From NCBI RefSeq assembly GCF_014207855.1, contig NZ_JACHKZ010000006.1, positions 124,001 to 188,000 on the forward strand: a DNA stretch of 64,000 bases. The letters run 5' to 3'. Of this stretch, positions 1 to 9,045 are shown piece after piece (position 1 is the first letter of the stretch; each line of letters opens with the position of its first letter). The position numbers and the translations under genes are program-made. The notes beneath the pieces are model-generated. The model saw only the letters and a list, made by a program, of their open reading frames with translations, did not search any database and had not been told where the DNA came from. Source of the stretch: Comamonas odontotermitis (lineage in GTDB: Bacteria > Pseudomonadota > Gammaproteobacteria > Burkholderiales > Burkholderiaceae_C).

Positions 1-22
1 CACAAACCTGTGTCTCAGAACA

Positions 23-409
23 ATGCCACGCCGATTGAGAACCTATTTAGTAGAAGACAACAAGACGATCCGCGAGAACCTGATCGCCACTTTGGAGGAT
101 TTGGCGGATGTGGAGACGGTAGGCCACGCCAGCACCGAGTCCGCTGCGGCGTCCTGGCTGCAAGACAATACCGCCGATTGGGATCTTGCCATTGTCGATA
201 TCTTTCTGCAGGAAGGCAGCGGTCTGGGTGTGCTGGAAAAACTGCGCAAACGCAAGCCCGCGCAGCATCTCGTGGTGCTGAGCAATTACGCCACGCCCAA
301 TATGCGTGATCGTTGCACACAGCTCGGGGCAAACCGGGTGTTCGACAAATCACAGGACATTGATGCGCTCATCGACTACTGCATGGAGTGCTCTTCCTCC
401 ATACGCTGA
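23..409 (+). CDS. receiver-only response regulator
   Basis: A 128-residue CheY-like receiver domain with no output domain. The acidic pair is E11/D12, the likely phosphoacceptor is D59 in the stretch AIVDIF, and a Lys in VFDKSQD fits the conserved switch lysine. Stand-alone receivers usually act as phosphate sinks or by protein contact. It converges on the NarL-type regulator gene and may share its sensor kinase, which is inference from position. The frame stays open to the left window edge and ATG 23 has no clear ribosome site, so the true start could lie outside the window. Confidence 0.8.
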   Translation: MPRRLRTYLVEDNKTIRENLIATLEDLADVETVGHASTESAAASWLQDNTADWDLAIVDIFLQEGSGLGVLEKLRKRKPAQHLVVLSNYATPNMRDRCTQLGANRVFDKSQDIDALIDYCMECSSSIR

Positions 410-427
410 CGAAGCACTCTCCTCCAT

Positions 428-457
428 AAAAAAATGCGGCACCGCCGCATTTTTTTA
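428..457. terminator. bidirectional rho-independent terminator
   Basis: An A-run, a GC stem (atgcggc / gccgcat) with a 3-base loop, then a T-run. The symmetry of A and T tracts lets it serve both convergent genes, the receiver on the left and the NarL-type regulator on the right. Confidence 0.85.
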
Positions 458-476
458 TGGCAAGCACGCTTGCAGC

Positions 477-1109
477 TCAGTCGATCAAACCATTCTTGAG
501 CGCGTAATAGGTCAGGTCGCTGTTGGACGACAGGCCCATCTTCTCCATCAGGCGCGTGCGGTAGGTGCTCACCGTCTTGACACTCAGCGAGAGCTGATCG
601 GCGATATTGCCTGCCGTCTCGCCCCGCGCCAGCTTCAGGAACACCTGGAATTCGCGCTCCGACAATTGCTCGTGCGGCGGTACATCATCCTTGCGATGCA
701 ACTGCTGCGCCAGCAAATCTGCCACCGCCGGCGTCAGGTAACGTTTGCCCAGGGAAATGGTGCGTATGGCTTCGACGATCTCCGAAGGATCGCACTCCTT
801 GTTCAGGTAGCCGCTTGCGCCTTGCCGGATCAGATTGATCGCGTAATGCGCCTCGGGGTAGCCGCTCAGTATCAGAATGCCCATGTCTGGCGCCTTGGCG
901 CGCAGCATGGCCAGGGCGTCGATGCCGCTTTGTCCGGGCATCGACAGATCCATAATCAGCACGTCGATTTCTTCGTTGCGAACCAGATCGATGGCTTCAC
1001 GTCCGTTAGCGGCCTCGCCCACCACACGCAGATCCACATGCTCGGCCAGAAACTGCTTGAGGCCCGAACGGACAATGGCGTGGTCATCAACGATTCCTAC
1101 TTTGATCAT
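477..1109 (-). CDS. NarL/FixJ-family two-component response regulator
   Basis: 210 residues: an N-terminal receiver domain (D8/D9 acidic pair, phosphoacceptor D54 in LIMDLSMPG) and a C-terminal LuxR-type helix-turn-helix at about residues 147-210 (LSEREFQVF, then SVKTVSTYRTRLMEKMG). It should bind DNA as a phosphorylated dimer. The start was chosen at 1109 because AAGGAGG lies just upstream; a longer frame to 1166 exists but adds unlikely sequence. It is divergent from the sensor kinase at 1228, which is its likely partner. The regulated genes cannot be told from the sequence. Confidence 0.88.
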   Translation of the reverse strand: MIKVGIVDDHAIVRSGLKQFLAEHVDLRVVGEAANGREAIDLVRNEEIDVLIMDLSMPGQSGIDALAMLRAKAPDMGILILSGYPEAHYAINLIRQGASGYLNKECDPSEIVEAIRTISLGKRYLTPAVADLLAQQLHRKDDVPPHEQLSEREFQVFLKLARGETAGNIADQLSLSVKTVSTYRTRLMEKMGLSSNSDLTYYALKNGLID

Positions 1110-1227
1110 AAGCCTCCTTGCGTTGCGCACAGCAACAGGTATTACGAATCGCTGCCATGCATACACAGCATAGCAATTGCTCTATTATGAATAGCATAAA
1201 CGCAAACTCAAAAGAAAAGGATGCTTC

Positions 1228-2613
1228 ATGCGTTGGTCGCGCTTGCGCAAATGGGCCATCAGTCTGCCCGCCGCCTTCCTGGCGGCATTGGTTCTGATCA
1301 GCATTAATGAAGTCGGCTACTACCGCTCCAATGATTCGCTGCAGAACCTCAGCATCACCTTCCAGACCCGCACCACGCTTGACAAGCTGATGCAGCAGAT
1401 GGCGGATGCAGAGACCAGTGTGCGCGGCTATCTGCTAACCGGAGAGGACCGCTACCTCGACACTTACCACCAGGCGTCCACCAATGTGGACAATGCGGTC
1501 GATGAACTGCGCGCCATTTACAGCCTGTTTCCAGAAGACCTGCAGATCTCGTCGCTGCTTGGCCGGGAAGTTGCCAAGCGCATCAACGAAATGGACCTGA
1601 GCGTGCAATTGCGCAAAGGGGGCTTTGACAGCGCCTGGCGCCACCTCATCAATAGCCCGGACGGCAAGGCGTCGATGGAGCGGGTGCGCAGCCTGGGGGC
1701 CGAATTGGTGACCCACAGCAATGAACGCCGGGCGCACAACGAGGCAGAGATTGTGCGCTCGCTCGCCTTGTCCCGCATCGGGATCGCGGTCGTCAGTGTC
1801 ATCGGCCTGATTGCGTTCTATCTGTACCTGCGCCAATCCAATCGACTGACTGACCTGATGCTGCGCGAACAGAAAATGCTGCAGGACGAGCGCGACCAGC
1901 TGGAAAAGCAGGTGCGCCAGCGTACTGCGTCGCTGACGGAGCTGGCCACGCACCTGCAACAGGTGCGTGAGGACGAGCGCGCCCACCTGGCGCGCGAGCT
2001 GCATGACGAACTGGGCGCGTTGCTGACCGCCGCCAAGCTCGATGTCGCGCGGCTCAAATCCAAGATCGACATGTCAATGCCCGATGTGCAGGAGCGCATA
2101 CAACATCTGATTGAAACACTCAACAGCGGCATTGCGCTCAAGCGCCGCATCATCGAAAACCTGCGGCCCTCCTCGCTTTCGAATCTAGGACTGACACCGT
2201 CCCTGGAAATCCTGGGCAAGGAATTTTCAGACAGCAGCAATATCGCAGTGGAGCTTGATCTGGAAACCATCCATGCTCCCGAAGCCACGCAGTTGACCAT
2301 CTACCGACTGGTTCAGGAATCCCTCACCAACATTGGCAAATATGCCAAGGCCACACAGGTGCAGGTACACCTGCAGAACCATCCCACCCACATTGCCATT
2401 CAGGTGCATGACAACGGCGTGGGCTTCGATCCGCTCTCCATCAACCCATCGTCGCATGGGCTTGCGGGCATGCGGCATCGGGTCGAAGCCCTGGGCGGCA
2501 GGCTCAACATCCGTTCTACCCCCAACCGAGGAACTCTGGTGGAAGCAGTGTTGCCCCAATCTGGCAGCGCCGCCAGTGCGCAGACCAAGGCGTTGCCGCC
2601 AAGCCTGTCATAA
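1228..2613 (+). CDS. CHASE3-type sensor histidine kinase of the NarX/HisKA_3 class
   Basis: 461 residues. A TM helix near residues 11-27 and a second near 186-204 flank a periplasmic region that looks like a CHASE3 sensor (ETSVRGYLLTGEDRYL). A coiled-coil linker follows, then a HisKA_3 dimerisation domain with phospho-acceptor H259 (ARELHDELGALL) and a HATPase domain ending in GLAGMRHRVEALGG and RGTLVEAVLP. This class pairs with NarL-type regulators, matching the divergent gene at 477-1109. An AAAAGGA site precedes the ATG. The ligand is unknown. Confidence 0.9.
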   Translation: MRWSRLRKWAISLPAAFLAALVLISINEVGYYRSNDSLQNLSITFQTRTTLDKLMQQMADAETSVRGYLLTGEDRYLDTYHQASTNVDNAVDELRAIYSLFPEDLQISSLLGREVAKRINEMDLSVQLRKGGFDSAWRHLINSPDGKASMERVRSLGAELVTHSNERRAHNEAEIVRSLALSRIGIAVVSVIGLIAFYLYLRQSNRLTDLMLREQKMLQDERDQLEKQVRQRTASLTELATHLQQVREDERAHLARELHDELGALLTAAKLDVARLKSKIDMSMPDVQERIQHLIETLNSGIALKRRIIENLRPSSLSNLGLTPSLEILGKEFSDSSNIAVELDLETIHAPEATQLTIYRLVQESLTNIGKYAKATQVQVHLQNHPTHIAIQVHDNGVGFDPLSINPSSHGLAGMRHRVEALGGRLNIRSTPNRGTLVEAVLPQSGSAASAQTKALPPSLS

Positions 2614-2837
2614 GCGCGCTGGTGTGCTCTCAAAGGCGCAGACGGCATTGCCCTATGCTTCTCTGCCCTCAACCGAGAGCCGCCACCCAGGCAAAGGCGC
2701 CGCCTCAAATCAGAAACTGCAAGATTCTTCCTACACCCTAACCCCGCCATGACCGGCACCGGACCTCGCAGCACGTTTGCACAATCAATCCATCGCTCTT
2801 TTGTATCGAAATAGCGCAAATAAAAAAGGAGAAAACA

Positions 2838-2999
2838 ATGCTGCATTACGCTGTTGTATTCCTGGTGATCGCACTGATTGCTGCCGTATTTGGCTTTGGC
2901 GGCATTGCCGCTGGCGCAGTGGGTATCGCCAAGATCCTGTTCTTCGTTTTCATCGTCCTCGCGGTGATCTCGTTCCTGACAGGCTTGTTAAAAAAGTAG
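2838..2999 (+). CDS. DUF1328 small membrane protein
   Basis: A 53-residue hydrophobic protein starting [20 protein letters not shown] and ending GLLKK. It has two short membrane segments separated by a Gly/Ala-rich turn ([12 protein letters not shown]), the layout of the DUF1328 family (E. coli YtjA type). AAAAAAGGAG lies just upstream of the ATG. Family function is unknown; it often sits near general-stress genes, as here. The 224 bases before it hold no other gene. Confidence 0.85.
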   Translation: MLHYAVVFLVIALIAAVFGFGGIAAGAVGIAKILFFVFIVLAVISFLTGLLKK

Positions 3000-3106
3000 G
3001 TATGGGCAGTGCTTGAAGGCGGGGTCACCTCCGGATACATTTGAGTTGCTGCCGCAGGTCAACGTACACTGCACCATCACCATTGAACACGAAGAAAGGG
3101 GCTTAC

Positions 3107-3493
3107 ATGAATACTGAGAAAATTGCACAGGAAGCCGTAGACAAAGCGCAAGACGTTGCCAAGGACGTCTTGGACGGTGCAGAAAATGCGGTGCATTCCA
3201 CCCGCAAGGCAGTTCACTCTGCGGCACACAAGGCAGAACGCGCGATTGACGAGTTCGGCAACGAAAAGCGCCACTCGATCGACAACATCGCATCTCGCGC
3301 CCAGCATTTCGCAGAACGCGGTATCCGCCACGCGGCAGACACCTCGCACCGTGCCCGTGAACAGTTCTACCGTGCACAGGAACGCGCCAACGAATACGTC
3401 TCGGATCAGCCTGGCAAGTCGATGGCCATCGCCATGGCTGCAGGCGCTGCGCTGGCTACCCTGGTCATCATGGCCACACGCCGCCGCGACTGA
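3107..3493 (+). CDS. DUF883/ElaB-YqjD-like membrane-anchored protein
   Basis: 128 residues. Residues 1-100 are charged, Ala-rich amphipathic helix (KAQDVAKDVLDGAENAVHS and similar repeats), followed by one C-terminal membrane helix (SMAIAMAAGAALATLVIMA) and a basic tail TRRRD. This matches the YqjD/ElaB (DUF883) layout, whose E. coli members bind ribosomes at the inner membrane in stationary phase. The start at 3107 follows GAAAGGGG; a frame extension to 3041 adds sequence unlike the family. A role in stress is inference. Confidence 0.75.
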   Translation: MNTEKIAQEAVDKAQDVAKDVLDGAENAVHSTRKAVHSAAHKAERAIDEFGNEKRHSIDNIASRAQHFAERGIRHAADTSHRAREQFYRAQERANEYVSDQPGKSMAIAMAAGAALATLVIMATRRRD

Positions 3494-3592
3494 AATCTGA
3501 TCCGCGTTACCGAGTTATCTGTCGGCACTGAATTACAAAGGGTGCACATGCCGATTGATTGTCAAAGCACCTTATCTAACCGAGGAAATCGT

Positions 3593-3913
3593 ATGAATCT
3601 GTCCCGTGCTATCGCTATCGCCGCTCTGGCTGGTGCAACCGTGGTCATGGCTACTGGCTGCTCCGTGGCCCGCAAGCAGGAAACCGTGGGTGAGTACATC
3701 GACGGTTCCGCAGTGACCACCGCCGTGAAGGCCAAGCTGGCCAATGACGCCACCACCTCGGCCGCCAGCATCAATGTCAAGACCATCGACGGCGGCATCG
3801 TGCAACTGTCCGGTTTTGCCAAGTCGCAAGCTGAAAAGGACCGCGCAGGTGAACTGGCCCGCTCTGTCAAGGGCGTGACCGAAGTGCGCAACAGCCTGAT
3901 CGTCAAGCAATAA
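3593..3913 (+). CDS. BON-domain lipoprotein
   Basis: 106 residues. A signal peptide ends in a lipobox with Cys23 (VMATGC), then one BON domain spans about residues 35-104 (SAVTTAVKAKLAND ... IVQLSGFAKSQ ... GVTEVRNSLIV). BON proteins such as OsmY and DolP bind phospholipid and protect the envelope. The start at 3593 has GAGGAAA upstream. It closes a run of three small envelope genes and is followed by a strong terminator. Confidence 0.88.
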   Translation: MNLSRAIAIAALAGATVVMATGCSVARKQETVGEYIDGSAVTTAVKAKLANDATTSAASINVKTIDGGIVQLSGFAKSQAEKDRAGELARSVKGVTEVRNSLIVKQ

Positions 3914-3933
3914 GCGGTCTTCACATTCCAAAG

Positions 3934-3957
3934 ACAGGCCTTCGGGCCTGTTTTTTA
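3934..3957 (+). terminator. rho-independent terminator after the BON gene
   Basis: Perfect 7-bp stem acaggcc / ggcctgt with a TTCG tetraloop followed by a T-tract, 20 bases after the BON stop codon. Confidence 0.92.
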
Positions 3958-4064
3958 TTGTGGTGTGTCTAGGCCCGGTGCTGCACGGTGCTCGACTTAT
4001 AACGCCATAGCCCCCACTATTCTCAGCCCTTGGTGCTGTCTGCCAACTCGGTTAAGCTCCTGCC

Positions 4065-5225
4065 ATGCGCATGTTCCATTGCGACCAATGCGGTCACCTC
4101 GTGTTTTTTGAAAGCGTGCAGTGCGTGCATTGCGGCGCAGAGTTGGCCTATCTGCCCGACAGCGACACCGTTGCCGCCTTGCAGGTCGATCCGGCGGCTG
4201 ACGCGGAGAAGGGCCACTACCAACGCTACCGCCCCCCCCATGAGCACGGCACCGGCCTGAATGCAAAATCTGACGCTCCGCAGCACTACCGCATGTGCGC
4301 CAACCGCGTGCAGCACCAGATTTGCAATTTTGCGATTCCCGCGGAGGACCCCCATCGGGTGTGCAGCGCCTGCAGGCAGACCCTGGTGCTGCCCGATCTG
4401 TCGGTAGAGGGCAATACCTTGCGCTGGCGGAAACTGGAAGCAGCCAAGCGCCAGCTGTACTACACACTGGCTCGCCTGGGTCTGCATCCGCAGGAACCTG
4501 GCTGGTCGCCGCATTACCAATTCCTGGCCGATGTGCCGGGCTCACCCGTCATCACGGGCCATGCCAGCGGCCTGATTACCATCAATATTGCCGAAGCAGA
4601 CGATGACGAGCGCGTACGCCGCAGGGTGGCCTTGCACGAGCCCTACCGCACCCTGCTTGGCCATCTGCGACATGAATCCGGACATTTCTTCTGGGACAAA
4701 CTGGTGCGCGATGGTGGCGAGCTGGAAAGCTTTCGCCAGCTGTTTGGCGACGAGCGGCAGGACTACCAACAGGCGCTGCAAAGCTACTACGCCAACCCGC
4801 CAAACTATGCGCAATGGAGCCCGAACTTCGTCAGCGCCTATGCCAGCGCCCACCCGTGGGAAGATTGGGCAGAATCCTGGGCGCACTACCTCCACCTGGT
4901 CGATCTGCTGGAAACCGCAGCCAGCTACAACACCCGGCTGTGCGTGCCCGAAACCGCCGCGCCCCCTGCCGTACAGGTGGAAGACCCATTTTCGCAACCA
5001 CCGCCCTCGTTTGAAGCCATGGTAGCGCAGTGGGTGCCGGTGACCTTGCTGCTGAACAGCCTCAATCGCAGTCTGGGCCAGCTGGATGCATACCCCTTCG
5101 CGCTCTCCGGGGGAGCGCTGCACAAACTGCGCTATGTGCATGCGCTGGTGCACCGCCCGCACCCGCTCCATGCCCAGGGCGCTGGCCTGCTGTCACCCGC
5201 CACCCCTCCGCTACAGGCGCCATGA
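4065..5225 (+). CDS. zinc-ribbon putative zinc metallopeptidase
   Basis: 386 residues. An N-terminal zinc ribbon uses C6, C9, C20 and C23 (CDQCG, CVHCG), and a second Cys pair appears in CSACRQTL. A gluzincin-like HESGH motif at residues 203-207 lies in GHLRHESGHFFWDKL, and a later ESWAHYLH may supply the third zinc ligand. This is the layout of the uncharacterised putative zinc-binding metallopeptidase family common in proteobacteria. There is no signal peptide, so it is likely cytoplasmic. It overlaps the next gene by ATGA, suggesting translational coupling. Substrate unknown. Confidence 0.8.
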   Translation: MRMFHCDQCGHLVFFESVQCVHCGAELAYLPDSDTVAALQVDPAADAEKGHYQRYRPPHEHGTGLNAKSDAPQHYRMCANRVQHQICNFAIPAEDPHRVCSACRQTLVLPDLSVEGNTLRWRKLEAAKRQLYYTLARLGLHPQEPGWSPHYQFLADVPGSPVITGHASGLITINIAEADDDERVRRRVALHEPYRTLLGHLRHESGHFFWDKLVRDGGELESFRQLFGDERQDYQQALQSYYANPPNYAQWSPNFVSAYASAHPWEDWAESWAHYLHLVDLLETAASYNTRLCVPETAAPPAVQVEDPFSQPPPSFEAMVAQWVPVTLLLNSLNRSLGQLDAYPFALSGGALHKLRYVHALVHRPHPLHAQGAGLLSPATPPLQAP

Positions 5226-5956
5226 ACAAACCCGACCTCGTTCTGATTCCGGGGCTGGGCTGCGATGAACGGCTGTGGCTATCCGTCGCACAACATTTGC
5301 CGCGCGGCATGCAGATCACCACGAGCCAGCCCCACATGCACCCGGCAGACCACAGCATTGAAACGATGGCCACCCGACTGCTGGCAAGCCACCCGGGGCA
5401 GTTGGTGCTGTGTGGCGCCTCCATGGGTGGCATCATCGCCATGGAAGCATTGCGCCAGGCGCCAGACCGCATTGCAGGCCTGGTGTTGTGTGGCACCAAT
5501 GCGCGGCCCGAGAGCGAAGAGATGCGCGCGCTGCGCGAAAGCGCCATCGAGATGTTCGAGGCCGGAGATTTTGAAGATTTGATCCGCGCCAATGTGTCCA
5601 TGGCCTTCCACCCGGACAGCGCCGCCAACCCAGACCTGGTACGCGCCTATCTGGACATGGTGCTCGGCGCTGGTGGCGCACAACTGGCACGCCAGAACCG
5701 CGCCATCACTGCGCGCCCTGATGCACGCCTGCACCTGCCGCAATGCACCTGCCCGGTGTTGGTAGTGTGTGGCGACAGCGACCAGCTGACACCCCCCGAA
5801 TGCGCGCAGGAAATTGCTGATCTGATACCGCACGCCCAGTTGCAGTGGGTCAGCCGCTGCGGCCACATGTTGACCATGGAGCGTCCGCAGGCCGTGGGTG
5901 CAAACATCAGCCACTGGCTGGCACAGCAGTATGGGTTGGGAAAAACCAATGAATAA
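5222..5956 (+). CDS. alpha/beta hydrolase
   Basis: 244 residues. The oxyanion region is IPGLGCDERLW, the nucleophile elbow is GASMGG with S67, a catalytic Asp is likely in VVCGDSDQLTP, and a catalytic His lies in VSRCGHMLTMERP near the C-terminus. This is a complete Ser-His-Asp set of the MhpC/BioH-like group. The start at 5222 overlaps the upstream peptidase stop (ATGA). It could be an esterase or lactonase; substrate is not predictable. Confidence 0.85.
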   Translation: MNKPDLVLIPGLGCDERLWLSVAQHLPRGMQITTSQPHMHPADHSIETMATRLLASHPGQLVLCGASMGGIIAMEALRQAPDRIAGLVLCGTNARPESEEMRALRESAIEMFEAGDFEDLIRANVSMAFHPDSAANPDLVRAYLDMVLGAGGAQLARQNRAITARPDARLHLPQCTCPVLVVCGDSDQLTPPECAQEIADLIPHAQLQWVSRCGHMLTMERPQAVGANISHWLAQQYGLGKTNE

Positions 5957-5985
5957 GGTTTTTCGCGCAGCCCCTAAGCGTCAAA

Positions 5986-6004
5986 TGCTATTTAATAAAT
6001 AGCA
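5986..6004. repeat. near-perfect palindrome between convergent genes
   Basis: The 19-base sequence tgctatttaataaatagca has 9-bp arms around one base. It lies between the hydrolase stop and the coaD stop and could act as a weak terminator or be a relic of the AT-rich repeat family seen elsewhere in the window. Confidence 0.6.
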
Positions 6005-6013
6005 AAATATCGA

Positions 6014-6520
6014 TCAACGCGGTTCCTGCTCTTCTGCCTTGCGTTGCGCTACTTTGCGCAGCAGCTGGTCAGCCACGTAGGGCGAGACGAATTTGTCCAC
6101 TTCGCCGCTGAGCAATGCAATCTCGCGCACAAAAGTGCTGCTGATGAACTGGTAGCGTGTGCTTGGCGTCAAAAATACCGCTTCCACATCGGGCATCAGG
6201 GAGCGGTTCATGCCTGCCAGCTGGAACTCGTAGTCGAAGTCCGTCACGGCGCGCAGGCCGCGCACAATGGCATTGCCGCCGTTGGCCACCACGAAATCGC
6301 GCAGCAGACCCGAATAGCTGGCCACCTGCACGCTGGGATAGTGCTTGACCGCCTCGCGCGCCATCTCCAGCCGCTCCTTGAGGGTGAACATGGTCTTCTT
6401 GTGATGGCCTTCGGCCACCGCCACGATCACGTTGCCGAACAATTGGTAGGCGCGGCGCACCACATCTTCGTGGCCCAAGGTCATAGGGTCAAAAGTGCCG
6501 GGGTAGATGGCCAGGGTCAT
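6014..6520 (-). CDS. coaD: phosphopantetheine adenylyltransferase
   Basis: 168 residues, the usual size for CoaD, which adenylates 4'-phosphopantetheine to dephospho-CoA in the cytoplasm. The nucleotidyltransferase motif GTFDPMTLGHEDVV holds the (T/H)xGH signature, and the ISSTFVRE motif is present near residue 130. It is downstream of rsmD on the same strand, a pairing common in betaproteobacteria, with a 219-base gap that holds no other gene I can see. Confidence 0.96.
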   Translation of the reverse strand: MTLAIYPGTFDPMTLGHEDVVRRAYQLFGNVIVAVAEGHHKKTMFTLKERLEMAREAVKHYPSVQVASYSGLLRDFVVANGGNAIVRGLRAVTDFDYEFQLAGMNRSLMPDVEAVFLTPSTRYQFISSTFVREIALLSGEVDKFVSPYVADQLLRKVAQRKAEEQEPR

Positions 6521-6739
6521 GCTTGTCTCCTGCTGTCACTGCAAAGCTGCATCGTGCAAAGGAACCTCTGCAAAACTCCCTGCCGTGGTCTGAACGCGGT
6601 CTCGCGCGATTCACATCCATTCCATGCAGCGGGGAGCTCTGCAAAGACTATCTAGCCGATGTACATTGCAGCGCAGCATAAACGATTTTGGCTTTCGCTC
6701 AAGTTCTACGCGGCAAAGCTGTCACGCAGGCGAATGCCA

Positions 6740-7438
6740 CTACGCAGGCTGCTGGTTGCGCTTGCGCAGCAAGTGAGCATGCACTGCGCCTGCTTTCATA
6801 CTGCGCTGCAGCATGAAGCCCAGCGGAGCAAGGCGCTCATCGCTCCAGGCTTCGGGGGCCTCCAGGTACACGAAACCTTCCTCGGCCAGTGCCTGGTGCG
6901 CAGCCTTGAGCGCAGGTTCAAACAGGGCACCCGAGAACGGCGGATCGAGAAAAATCACGTCCCAGCGACCGCTGCCCGATTGCAGCGCAGCGAGCGCATC
7001 GCCGCGCGATACTTCAACCGTGCTGGCCCCCAGCTTCTGTACCAGTTGCTTGAGCTGCGCTGCCAGTTGCTGGTCGGATTCGACCATGCGCACCTGCGCC
7101 GCGCCGCGTGATGCGGCCTCCAGCCCCAGCGCGCCTGTGCCAGCAAAGGCGTCCAGGCAGCGCCAGCCCGCCAGATCCTGCCCCAGCCAGTTGAAGAGCG
7201 TCTCGCGCACGCGATCGGGCGTGGGGCGCAGGTCAGGCTTGGTCAGCACGGCCAGCTTGGTGCGGCGCCACTGGCCTCCGATGATGCGGATCTCACCTGC
7301 GGCCGATGCAGCCACACGCGCCGAGCGGCTTGCGCCTGGGGCTTTGCTGCCGGGCGCTGCGGTGGCGGGGGCAGGCTGGCTGGCCAAAGCCTGCAGCGCA
7401 CGCAGGCTGCGCTCATCCTTGATGGTGCTGCGCCCCAT
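6740..7438 (-). CDS. rsmD: 16S rRNA (guanine(966)-N2)-methyltransferase
   Basis: 232 residues. Class I SAM-dependent fold with a DAFAGTGALGLEAASRG SAM-binding loop and the catalytic DPPF motif (VIFLDPPFSG). The motif RIIGGQWRRTKL marks the start of the conserved domain, preceded by an about 45-residue Ala/Pro-rich extension. It methylates G966 of 16S rRNA. Its start codon shares one base with the stop of the upstream M16 gene (TAATG), so translation is likely coupled. Confidence 0.94.
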   Translation of the reverse strand: MGRSTIKDERSLRALQALASQPAPATAAPGSKAPGASRSARVAASAAGEIRIIGGQWRRTKLAVLTKPDLRPTPDRVRETLFNWLGQDLAGWRCLDAFAGTGALGLEAASRGAAQVRMVESDQQLAAQLKQLVQKLGASTVEVSRGDALAALQSGSGRWDVIFLDPPFSGALFEPALKAAHQALAEEGFVYLEAPEAWSDERLAPLGFMLQRSMKAGAVHAHLLRKRNQQPA

Positions 7439-8844
7439 TACTGCTTGGCTCCTGGCTGCGTACCCGCCGCAGCGGCTTCTGCCTTGGCGTCGGTCTTGGC
7501 ACCGGCTTTGGCACCCAGCACCACGGTCACTTCCTTGTCGGGTTGCACCATGCGCGCCATCGCCTTACGCACATCTTCCTTGCTCAGAGCTTCCACACGG
7601 TCGGTCCAGTGGTCCAGGTAATCGAGCGGCAGCCCGTTCCAGGCGATGTTGGTGACGTTGCCCAGCAGCTTGGCATTGCTGTCCACGCGCAGCGCAAAGC
7701 CGCCGATGAGGTTGTCCTTGGCGTCGCGCAGCTCCTTGTCGGTAGGCCCCTCGGCAATGTAGGTGGCCAGCACCTCGCGCGTCACCTTCAGCGCCTGGGC
7801 AGCCTGGTCGGGCCGGGTTTGCAGACCGATCTGGAAAGCACCCGCATCCAGCCCGGGGTTGAAGGTGGAATACACACCATAGACCAGGCCACGCTTTTCG
7901 CGCACCTCTTCCATCAGGCGCGATGCAAAACCGCCGCCGCCCAGAATCTGGTTGCCCAGCATCACGGCGAGAAAATCGGGGTCTGCGCGGCGGATGCCGG
8001 GCTGCCCGATGAGCACCTGCGCCTGGGCCGAATCGAATGCGATCTGGATCTCTTCCGCCTTGGCCAGCGGCTGCACAGCGGGAACCGCAGGCGGCGGCGC
8101 GCACTGCGCCCGGGGCGTTGCAGGCATCTTGGCCAGCAGGCGCTTGACGAGCGCATCGGCCTGCGCCTTGTCAAGCGCGCCCACCATGGTCACCTTGGCG
8201 CGGCAGGCATCCACCGAGCGGGCCAGGTACTGGCGCATGGCAGCAGGGTCGATCTGGGTGAGGGAGGTTTCCGTTGCGCGCTGGCCGTAAGGGTGCGAGC
8301 CAAATACGGCCTTGCCGAAGGCGCGCGCCGCCACCACGGGTGGGCGTGTGTTGCCTTCCTTGATCGATGCGTTCCAGCGTTCGCGCTCGCGCTGCCAGAC
8401 GGTATCGTCATAGCTGGGCTGGGCCATCTGGCGTGCTGCCAGGTCGGCCGCCTTGCCCAGCAGGCTGGAGTCGGTCAGCGAGCGCAGCGAAAAGCTCAGC
8501 GCATCGTTGCTGGCTGCGGCCTCGAACGTAGCGCCCAGGTCTGCCCAGGCTTCGCCCACGGCGTTTTCGTCCAGTGCAGGCTGGGCGCCATTCGCCTTCA
8601 CGCCCTTGGCTGCCATCATCGCGGCCGCGCTGGCCAGGCCCGCCTGGGCGGCTGGGTCGCGGCGGCTGCCCGCGTCAAAATTGATCTGCACATCCACCAT
8701 CGGGATCGTCGGGCTGTTCACCAGCCACACCTGGGCGCCGCTGTCCTGCGTCCAGTGCTCAATGGGCAGCAGCGCCCAGGCGGAGTGCGAAGCCAGCAGC
8801 GCAACAGCGCCGCCGATCAGAGTTTTGCAAGAAGCTTTGTGCAT
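7438..8844 (-). CDS. M16 peptidase-family protein without the zinc motif (inactive partner)
   Basis: 468 residues with a signal peptide (LIGGAVALLASHSAWA). It has the two-domain M16 fold, including the C-terminal Arg/Tyr region ASRLMEEVREKRGLVYGVYS, but where active members have HxxEH it reads DPAAQAGLASAAAMM, so it should bind no zinc. Such subunits pair with an active M16 protein, here the gene at 9046-10491. The start at 8844 was chosen because it gives a clean signal peptide; the frame runs upstream to 9024 with implausible sequence. Likely periplasmic. The tail is Ala/Lys-rich. Confidence 0.9.
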   Translation of the reverse strand: MHKASCKTLIGGAVALLASHSAWALLPIEHWTQDSGAQVWLVNSPTIPMVDVQINFDAGSRRDPAAQAGLASAAAMMAAKGVKANGAQPALDENAVGEAWADLGATFEAAASNDALSFSLRSLTDSSLLGKAADLAARQMAQPSYDDTVWQRERERWNASIKEGNTRPPVVAARAFGKAVFGSHPYGQRATETSLTQIDPAAMRQYLARSVDACRAKVTMVGALDKAQADALVKRLLAKMPATPRAQCAPPPAVPAVQPLAKAEEIQIAFDSAQAQVLIGQPGIRRADPDFLAVMLGNQILGGGGFASRLMEEVREKRGLVYGVYSTFNPGLDAGAFQIGLQTRPDQAAQALKVTREVLATYIAEGPTDKELRDAKDNLIGGFALRVDSNAKLLGNVTNIAWNGLPLDYLDHWTDRVEALSKEDVRKAMARMVQPDKEVTVVLGAKAGAKTDAKAEAAAAGTQPGAKQ

Positions 8845-8909
8845 GGGTTTCTCACCTGCCAGAGCCGTGTTGCCAGAGCATGCACGGCAAAATATCATTG
8901 CTTTGAGCC

Positions 8910-8936
8910 TGAGGCGCGCAACTGGTGCGCGCCTCA
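8910..8936. repeat. strong 11-bp hairpin between the two M16 genes
   Basis: Perfect inverted repeat with arms tgaggcgcgca and tgcgcgcctca around a 5-base loop. It lacks a T-run in either direction, so it is not a classical terminator. In the M16 transcript (minus strand) it would sit in the intergenic mRNA and could stabilise or separate expression of the two genes. Confidence 0.75.
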
Positions 8937-9045
8937 CGCTATCAATTCCGTAGTCACTGCGCGAGCTGCGATCTGCGAGGCTTCTCCTGTGGAAAAGCAC
9001 CGTGCACAACCCCAGCTTGCGCAAGCCATGTTCCTTCGATCCCGG

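Noticed and set aside
1110..1227. AT-rich tagcaattgct block as a regulator operator between the two-component genes
   Set aside because: Short and imperfect; it may equally be part of the dispersed repeat family. No second copy at another target in the window.
2776..2810. Sigma70-like promoter for the DUF1328 gene (ttgcac with a downstream tgtatc)
   Set aside because: Spacing of about 19 and a poor -10 element make it indistinguishable from background.
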